From the NCBI RefSeq assembly GCF_036240795.1, contig NZ_CP108454.1, positions 2,976,001-3,040,000 of the forward strand: a DNA stretch of 64,000 bases. Direction: 5' to 3'. Origin of the DNA: Streptomyces sp. NBC_01268 (GTDB lineage: Bacteria; Actinomycetota; Actinomycetes; Streptomycetales; Streptomycetaceae). This document shows positions 59,092 through 64,000 of this stretch, piece after piece; positions within the stretch are counted from its first letter, which is position 1; every line of letters begins with the position of its first letter. The notes under the pieces were generated by a model. It ran no database searches and was not told the DNA's origin. It saw only the letters and a list, made by a program, of their open reading frames with translations. Made by a program: the position numbers and the translations under genes.

Positions 59092-60594
59092 CTACTTGTA
59101 GGCGCCGAAGGCCTGGGTGAAGGCGTAGGGCTGCTGGAGGATCGAGGAGCAGGTGGGGTCGGCGTAGCCGACCGCCCCGGACGCGCACTGCTTGTCGCGG
59201 GTCGAGGACCACATCGACAGCCAGCCGATGCCCTTGGACCTCGCGAAGTCCACCAGCTGGGTGGCGTCGTCGACCTTGAACACCTCGGAGGCGACGTCGT
59301 TGACGCCGATCATCGGGGTGACGGCTACGGCCTTCCAGGCGGCCGTGTCCGACAGCCCGAGGACGCCCTTGATCTGGGCCTGGGTGGCGGTGGCCGCCGA
59401 GACGGCGTACTGGCCCATGTCGCCGCTGTAGGCCGGCCCGTAGTCCATCGCCATGATGTTGACGGCGTCGACGCGGACCCCGTTCCGCTTGGCGTCGGCC
59501 AGCAGGTCCACGCCGGGCTGGGTGAGGCCCTCCGGCATGACGGGCAGCGTGAAGGAGACGTTCAGGCCCGGGTGGGACTTCTGGAGCTGTGCGATGGCCT
59601 GCGAGCGGCGGGTGTTGGCGGCGGTGTCCGGGAGGGCCGCGCCTTCGATGTCGAAGTCGACCTTGGTGAGCTTGTACTGGTCGACGACCTTGCCGTACGC
59701 GGCGGCCAGCGCGGTGGACGAGGAGCAGTTCAGGGCGAGTTCGTGGCCGGCCGCGCCGCCGAAGGAGACCCGGACGTCACCACCCTTGGCCCGCAGGGCG
59801 CCGATCTGGGCGGCGACCTTGTCGGAAGCCAGGTCGGTGACGCCGCCCCACAGCGGCGCGCAGCTGCCGCCCGAGGTGACGAAGGCGAGGTTGAACTCCT
59901 TGACGCCGGTCTGGGCGACGGTGGCGAGCAGGTCGTACGAGGGGTAGAGGGAGGTGTCGACGTAGGGGGCGAACCGGGCGGCGCCCGTGCCGGGCGGGGT
60001 GGTGGCCGTCGCGGTGGGTGACGGGGTGACGGTGGCGGTCGCCGTGGGGGTGGCGCTCTGGGTGGGCGTTGCCGTCCTGGTGGGGGTCGCCGTGGCCGTG
60101 GGGGCGGCGGTGGCGGTGGGCTGTCCGGTGGGGCGGCCGCTCGGGGTGGGGGTGGCTCCTCCGGCGGAGCAGGCGGCCTTGTTGATGAGGCAGCCGACCG
60201 GGTCGCCGGCGGTGCCGGTGGCGGAGGTGACGAAGCCGACGGTGACGGACTGGCCGGGGGCGAGCTGCCGGTTCCAGCTCGCGGGCTTCACGGTGACGTG
60301 GCGGCCGGAGACGGTGTGGTCGCCGTTCCAGAGGGAGCCGATGACGGTCCCGGCGGGCAGGTCGAACTCCAGGGTCCAGTCGGACTGCGGGGCGGCGGTC
60401 TCGTTGGTGATGACGTACTGGCCGGTGTAGCCGCCGGTCCAGCCGCTGGTCCTGGTGTAGGCGGCGCCGACGGTGGCGGCCTGGGCGGTTCCGGTGAGCG
60501 CGAAGGCGGCACCGCCGATCACCGCGGCGGCGACGACCACGCCGACCGCCTTGGTCCTGCCGCTCGTCCTGCGCCGGTGCGAACTGGTGCCCAT
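59092..60594 (-). CDS. Secreted chitinase, CBM2 plus GH18
   Basis: A 500-residue modular chitinase. After a signal peptide (VVVAAAVIGGAAFALTGTAQ, cleavage after AQA) comes a CBM2 cellulose/chitin-binding domain (about 42-145, with SGWTGGYTGQYVITN and CLINKAACSA). A Thr/Pro/Ala linker of about 60 residues follows, then a GH18 barrel. The catalytic motif is KVDFDIEGAALPD with the acid Glu about 317, matching DxxDxDxE. MDYGPAYSGDMGQYA belongs to the substrate cleft. The ATG at 60594 has AGGCAGG. It supplies chitin oligomers for the GH20 and GH3 enzymes of this window. No perfect DasR site was seen directly upstream. Confidence 0.94.
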   Translation of the reverse strand: MGTSSHRRRTSGRTKAVGVVVAAAVIGGAAFALTGTAQAATVGAAYTRTSGWTGGYTGQYVITNETAAPQSDWTLEFDLPAGTVIGSLWNGDHTVSGRHVTVKPASWNRQLAPGQSVTVGFVTSATGTAGDPVGCLINKAACSAGGATPTPSGRPTGQPTATAAPTATATPTRTATPTQSATPTATATVTPSPTATATTPPGTGAARFAPYVDTSLYPSYDLLATVAQTGVKEFNLAFVTSGGSCAPLWGGVTDLASDKVAAQIGALRAKGGDVRVSFGGAAGHELALNCSSSTALAAAYGKVVDQYKLTKVDFDIEGAALPDTAANTRRSQAIAQLQKSHPGLNVSFTLPVMPEGLTQPGVDLLADAKRNGVRVDAVNIMAMDYGPAYSGDMGQYAVSAATATQAQIKGVLGLSDTAAWKAVAVTPMIGVNDVASEVFKVDDATQLVDFARSKGIGWLSMWSSTRDKQCASGAVGYADPTCSSILQQPYAFTQAFGAYK

Positions 60595-60765
60595 CGCGTG
60601 CCTGCCTCTGCGTGCCGGGGGTGGGGGTGTGGCGGGGGGTGCGGCAGCACGCTAGCGACAGGGAAACGGACAAAGGCCCACAAGGAGGCCAGGGTTGAGG
60701 ATTCTTAGGCTCCGCTTAAGGGAGGCATCGGGAAGCCGAAAGGTTGGGGTCCCGCCCGCCGCCCG

Positions 60766-62169
60766 TCAGGCCTTCTGGCGCCGTCCGCGGCGCCCCGCGC
60801 CCGACTCGGCGCGGCGGCGGCCGCGGCTCCTGCCGTCGGCGGAGCGGCGGCCGTCGAGGCCGATCCAGATGCGCACCTCGGTGCCACCGAGCACCGAGTG
60901 CCCGATGCGTACGTCGCCGCCGGTGGACTCCGCCATGCGGCGCACGATGTCGAGGCCGAGGCCGGTGGAGCCGTCCCGGCCGCCGCTGTTGCCGCGGGCG
61001 AGCGCGGCGGCGGGGTCGGCGATGCCGGAGCCGGCGTCGGAGACCAGGATGATGACGGCGTCGTCCCCGTTGTGGACGTCGACCGAGAAGGCGGTGCCCA
61101 CCCGGGTGTGCCGGAAGACGTTGCCGAGCAGCGCGTCGAGCGCGGCAACGAGTTCGGGCCGGGCGACCGGGATGCGGACGGGCCGCTCGATGCCCGCGAC
61201 CCGCACCTTGCGGTCCTCGTCCTCGGCGAGCGCCGACCAGAAGTCCATCCGCTCGCGCACCACTTCGGAGGCGTCGCAGCCGGCCAGGGGCGCGCTCGGC
61301 TGGGTCTGCGGCTTGGCCTCGCGGGCGGTGCGGATGATCGTGTCGACCTCGCGCTCCAGCTGTTCGACGGCGGCCCGGGTCTGCTCGGCCGCGGGACCCG
61401 AGCCCAGCGAGGCCGCGTTGAGCCGGAGCACGGTCAGCGGGGTGCGCAGCCGGTGGGAGAGGTCGGCGGCGAGTTCGCGTTCGTTGGCGAGGAGCTGCAC
61501 GACCTGGTCGGCCATCGAGTTGAAGGCCGTGGCGGCGGACTTGAGCTCCGGCGGGCCCTCCTCGGGGACCCGGGCGCCCAGCTTGCCCTCGCCCAGTTCG
61601 TGGGCGGCGCGCGCGAGGCGCTGGGCGGGCTGGACCATGCGCACGCCGAGCCGGTCGGCGACCGCGACGGAGCCGACGATGAGGGCGATCCCGACGGCGG
61701 CGAGGACCAGCCAGGCGGTGGCGACGCCGTTGCTGACCTCGCCCTCGGGGACGAAGAGTTCGACGATGGCGACCTGTCCGGAGCTGACCGCGGTGGGCTG
61801 GAGCAGCACGGAGCCGCCCGGCACCTCGGCGATGGTGGCCCGGCCCAGCGCCCGGGTGGTGGCCAGGCTCTCGTCGGTGGCGCGCCGGGTGCCGATCTCG
61901 ACGCCCTCGGCGCCGGGTTCGCCGGGCGAGGGGAGGTGCACGGCGAGCCGGCCCTCGGCCCCGTCGTCGGTGGTGGCGACGGCCCGGTCCAGCTGTTCGC
62001 GGTCGGTGGTGATCGCGAGGACCGGCGCGAGTCCGGCGGCCCGGCGCTCGGCGTTGGAGAACGCCCGGTCCCTGGCCATCTCCTTGACGACCAGGCCGAG
62101 CGGCACGGCGAACGCGACGACGACCATGGCGGTGACGGCGAGCGACACCTTGACCAGTGCCCATCTCAC
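60766..62169 (-). CDS. Sensor histidine kinase
   Basis: A 467-residue membrane kinase. Two spans (VSLAVTAMVVVAFAVPLGLV and GVATAWLVLAAVGIALIVGS) enclose an extracytoplasmic sensor of about 130 residues. A HAMP region (PAQRLARAAHELGEGKLGAR) and the phosphoacceptor box LAADLSHRLRTPLTVLRL (His about 239) follow. The ATPase domain has N-box LLGNVFRHT, DAGSGI and GLGLDIV. The tail is a basic Arg/Gly stretch. The GTG at 62169 overlaps the response regulator stop (GTGA), so the pair is co-translated. The HisKA box (SHRLRTPL) is of the CutS/CseC-like type. The signal is unknown. Confidence 0.94.
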   Translation of the reverse strand: MRWALVKVSLAVTAMVVVAFAVPLGLVVKEMARDRAFSNAERRAAGLAPVLAITTDREQLDRAVATTDDGAEGRLAVHLPSPGEPGAEGVEIGTRRATDESLATTRALGRATIAEVPGGSVLLQPTAVSSGQVAIVELFVPEGEVSNGVATAWLVLAAVGIALIVGSVAVADRLGVRMVQPAQRLARAAHELGEGKLGARVPEEGPPELKSAATAFNSMADQVVQLLANERELAADLSHRLRTPLTVLRLNAASLGSGPAAEQTRAAVEQLEREVDTIIRTAREAKPQTQPSAPLAGCDASEVVRERMDFWSALAEDEDRKVRVAGIERPVRIPVARPELVAALDALLGNVFRHTRVGTAFSVDVHNGDDAVIILVSDAGSGIADPAAALARGNSGGRDGSTGLGLDIVRRMAESTGGDVRIGHSVLGGTEVRIWIGLDGRRSADGRSRGRRRAESGAGRRGRRQKA

Positions 62170-62867
62170 GGCAGCGGCTCCAGCGGCGGTTCCAGCTTCA
62201 CGCCCACCCCGCGCAGGGTGTGCAGATAGCGGGGCCGGGCGGCCGTTTCACCCAACTTACGTCGTAGCCATGACAAATGTACGTCAATGGTCTGATCGTC
62301 CCCGTAGGACTGCTGCCACACCTCCGCCAGCAGCTCCTTGCGTGGCACGACCACCCCCGGGCGGCCGGCCAGGAAGGCGAGCAGGTCGAACTCCCGCCGG
62401 GTCAGGTCGAGCGGGGTGCCGTCCAGGGCCGCCTGGCGGCGCAGCGGGTCGATGGCGAGCCCGCCGACCCGGATCTCCCGCGGGGGCGGCACCTCGCCCG
62501 CCGAGGACCGGGCCCGGCGCAGCACCGCCGCCATCCGGGCGGACAGGTGCTCCACGGAGAAGGGCTTGGTCAGGTAGTCGTCCGCGCCGTCGTTGAGCAG
62601 CCGGACGATCTCCGCCTCGTCGTCGCGCGCGGTCGCGATGATCACCGGTACGTCGGTGATGCCGCGCAGCATCTTCAGCGCCTCGGACCCGTCCAGATCG
62701 GGCAGTCCGAGGTCGAGGATGACCACGTCGAAACGGAAATGGGCGACCTCGCGCAGCGCCTCCAGGGCCGTGCCGACGCTGCGCACCAGGTGCGACGCCT
62801 CGGTCAGATGCCGGATGAGGGCGGAGCGCACGAACTGGTCGTCCTCGACCACGAGCACACTTGCCAT
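62166..62867 (-). CDS. OmpR-family response regulator
   Basis: A 233-residue two-domain regulator. The receiver has the acidic pair VVEDD (Glu8, Asp9, Asp10), phosphoacceptor Asp52 in VVILDLGLPDLDG, and the conserved TKPFS Lys. The C-terminal winged helix ends YGDDQTIDVHLSWLRRKLG and YLHTLRGVGVKLEPP. The ATG at 62867 fits the family start; a GTG nine bases upstream is less likely. It is the first gene of the coupled pair with the kinase and divergent from the secreted protein gene at 62902, only 34 bp away, so the two promoters overlap. Confidence 0.95.
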   Translation of the reverse strand: MASVLVVEDDQFVRSALIRHLTEASHLVRSVGTALEALREVAHFRFDVVILDLGLPDLDGSEALKMLRGITDVPVIIATARDDEAEIVRLLNDGADDYLTKPFSVEHLSARMAAVLRRARSSAGEVPPPREIRVGGLAIDPLRRQAALDGTPLDLTRREFDLLAFLAGRPGVVVPRKELLAEVWQQSYGDDQTIDVHLSWLRRKLGETAARPRYLHTLRGVGVKLEPPLEPLP

Positions 62868-62901
62868 GGCCCGCACCGTACGCCATCCGGGGGATGGCAG
62901 T

Positions 62902-63498
62902 ATGAGCCGGATGCGAAGAGGTCTGGTTCACGCGCTGGCGTGGTCGCTCGCCACGGGCGGCGCGGTCACGCTCTCCTGGTGGGGCGTGCACACGGTGCTC
63001 GCCGGCACGGTCTACGACCCGCCGCGCGCCCTGCCGATCCCGACCGGTGTCAGCACGGCCGGCGGCTCCGACCCGCTCGCCTCCTCGACGCGCACCACCG
63101 GCTCCCCCACCACGCCCCCGCCGGCACCCCCGGCCACCTCCCGGCCGCCGTCCTCGCCGGCCACGCCCCCGTCGCACCGCCCCACCAGCCCGAGGACCGC
63201 GACGAGCGCCCCCGGTGGCACGGGCGGGACGAGCGGCGCGTCGGGCTCGGGCGGCGGCGCCGGGAGCACGGGGAACGTGAAGAGCTACGGCACCGACGGC
63301 GGCCGGGCCGTCTTCGACATCGGTGCGTCCTCGGCCGAGCTGGTCAACGCGACCCCCGAGTCGGGCTGGCAGATGCAGGTGTGGAAGCAGACGACGTGGA
63401 TCCGGGTCACCTTCACCAAGGACGGCCGGGAGATCTCGGTCTTCTGCCTCTGGCACGACACCGCGCCCCGCGTGGAGATCGAGGAACGCGCCACCTAG
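62902..63498 (+). CDS. Membrane-anchored secreted protein with Thr/Pro/Ser linker
   Basis: A 198-residue protein. After MSRMRRGL comes one hydrophobic segment (VHALAWSLATGGAVTLSWWG) that could be a signal anchor, then a long Thr/Pro/Ser-rich extracellular spacer (about 40-125), and a small folded end (GRAVFDIGASSAELVNATPE, then WQMQVWKQTTWIRVTFTKDG). No family was recognised. The ATG at 62902 has GGGGGA about seven bases upstream. Its promoter must overlap that of the divergent response regulator, so it may be a target of the two-component system. The TAG stop (63496-63498) is supplied by the terminal CTAG of the foldback repeat at 63495. Confidence 0.78.
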   Translation: MSRMRRGLVHALAWSLATGGAVTLSWWGVHTVLAGTVYDPPRALPIPTGVSTAGGSDPLASSTRTTGSPTTPPPAPPATSRPPSSPATPPSHRPTSPRTATSAPGGTGGTSGASGSGGGAGSTGNVKSYGTDGGRAVFDIGASSAELVNATPESGWQMQVWKQTTWIRVTFTKDGREISVFCLWHDTAPRVEIEERAT

Positions 63499-63673
63499 GG
63501 CCTGTCGTCACACTCCCGTCGTCGCCCGAAGGGCGGCCCCGCGGCGTCTGCTGCGTGCTCTCGGCGTGCCGGGTGGAAGCCCTCGTACTGGACGTACTCG
63601 GACTTTCACCCGGTGCGGCGAGAGCACGTGCCAGGCGTCGCGGGGCAGGCGGGAGTTTGACGACAGGCCCTAG
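63495..63673. mobile_element. 179-bp foldback (MITE-like) element with 24-bp terminal inverted repeats
   Basis: The ends CTAGGGCCTGTCGTCA (from 63495) and its complement ending at 63673 form 24-bp inverted repeats with one mismatch. The inside continues as an imperfect palindrome around GTAC-TGGAC-GTAC near 63590, with shared blocks such as GTGCTCTCG and CCGGGTG in both arms, so the whole element can fold into one long hairpin. It has no coding capacity. It sits exactly between two convergent genes and may also terminate both transcripts. Confidence 0.85.
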
Positions 63674-63701
63674 GGCGCCCTGGGGCGGTGGCCCCGAGGC
63701 C

Positions 63702-64000
63702 TCAGCGGAAGACGGACGCGGGCGGTACGGGCGAGGGCTTGGCGCTCGCGTCGGTGACCGGTGCGGCGCCGCCGGCGAAGTCGACGAGCGCCCGTCCGTG
63801 TTCGACCCGCCCGGGGTGCGGGTCGGTCGCGACCCGCCGGGTCAACTCGGCCACCGGCAGCTCCTGGTCGGAGGCGAGCAGCACGGCGTTGCCGAAGCGG
63901 CGGCCCCGCAGCACGGTCGGGTCCGCGGTGAGGGCGAGCTCGGGGAAGACGGTGGCGGCGGTCGCGACCTGGCCGCGCAGATGGGCCAGCGGCGGGCCGT
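63702..64000 (-). CDS. Spermidine synthase-like protein, C-terminal part only
   Basis: The gene enters from beyond the right edge and ends at 63702. The visible 98 codons or so read HLRGQVATAATVFPELALTA, then DPTVLRGRRFGNAVLLASDQ, ELTRRVATDPHPGRV and a Ser/Pro/Val-rich tail. LRGRRFGNAVLLASD is the pattern at the end of actinobacterial spermidine synthase-like methyltransferase-fold proteins, which may be fused to membrane parts. The catalytic region lies outside the window, so the function is tentative. It is convergent with the secreted protein gene, with the foldback element between. Confidence 0.6.
   Translation of the reverse strand, partial: GPPLAHLRGQVATAATVFPELALTADPTVLRGRRFGNAVLLASDQELPVAELTRRVATDPHPGRVEHGRALVDFAGGAAPVTDASAKPSPVPPASVFR

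Noticed and set aside
60595..60765. DasR operator upstream of the chitinase gene
   Set aside because: No sequence close to TGGTCTAGACCA was found in this spacer on either strand.

Overview
The window is very GC-rich, almost fully coding, and carries the gene order of a Streptomyces chromosome core. Recognisable landmarks are citrate synthase, the leucine/isovalerate degradation genes, the desferrioxamine genes desEF and desABCD with iron boxes, a GH20 hexosaminidase, glmS, adpA with its TTA codon, ornA and tRNA-His. From memory this is the order around SCO2736-SCO2793 of S. coelicolor. No rRNA, CRISPR array, intact insertion sequence or integrase was seen.

Layout. 1-4300: citrate synthase (the last base and stop codon lie outside), a RecD2-type helicase and a DUF937 protein. 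4346-8664: a translationally coupled set of three sugar-type enzymes (Gfo/Idh oxidoreductase, DUF993 aldolase-like protein, TIM-barrel isomerase) divergent from a LacI regulator, with a perfect palindromic operator between them. 8665-16078: a decayed RCC1-repeat remnant, a small P-loop kinase, an EamA exporter divergent from a LysR regulator, a secreted GH3 hydrolase, a secreted S37 tripeptidyl aminopeptidase and two small envelope proteins. 16250-26214: a fused ABC exporter, then a nitrogen-catabolic locus (ThDP enzyme, agmatinase-family ureohydrolase, sodium:solute symporter, PucR regulator). 26224-32814: a secreted protein, a membrane-anchored XRE protein, acyl-CoA dehydrogenase, thioesterase, cation efflux protein, phosphatase and a TetR regulator. 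32938-38604: the acyl-CoA carboxylase beta and alpha subunits, HMG-CoA lyase and isovaleryl-CoA dehydrogenase, behind two copies of a 16-bp operator. 38699-45891: siderophore uptake (desEF) and synthesis (desABCD), each behind an iron box. 45954-49279: an accessory block between desD and the hexosaminidase that I do not expect in the core order. It holds a JmjC/cupin oxygenase, a small DUF397-like protein, two unknown proteins, and an XRE-DUF397 pair whose regulator carries a TTA codon. 49331-57744: hexosaminidase, glmS, acetate transporter-like protein, universal stress protein, adpA, ornA and tRNA-His. 58075-64000: alpha/beta hydrolase, CBM2-GH18 chitinase, a two-component system, a secreted protein, a 179-bp foldback repeat and the end of a spermidine synthase-like gene.

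How the genes work together. Three themes stand out. Iron: DesA-D build desferrioxamine, DesE captures the ferric complex and DesF probably releases the iron, all probably under a DtxR/DmdR1-type repressor. Amino sugars and cell wall: GH3, GH20 and GH18 enzymes release GlcNAc-type sugars next to glmS, and a DasR-like site lies upstream of the GH20 gene. Branched-chain acyl-CoA: the leucine route ends in acetyl-CoA and acetoacetate, which feed citrate synthase. Development: adpA and the accessory XRE gene both contain TTA codons and so should depend on bldA tRNA.

The most unusual structures are two copies of a 109-113-bp inverted-repeat element, one lying inside the pucR coding sequence, and a 179-bp foldback element whose terminal CTAG supplies a stop codon. 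Gene-family calls rest on reading motifs by eye. No database search was run.
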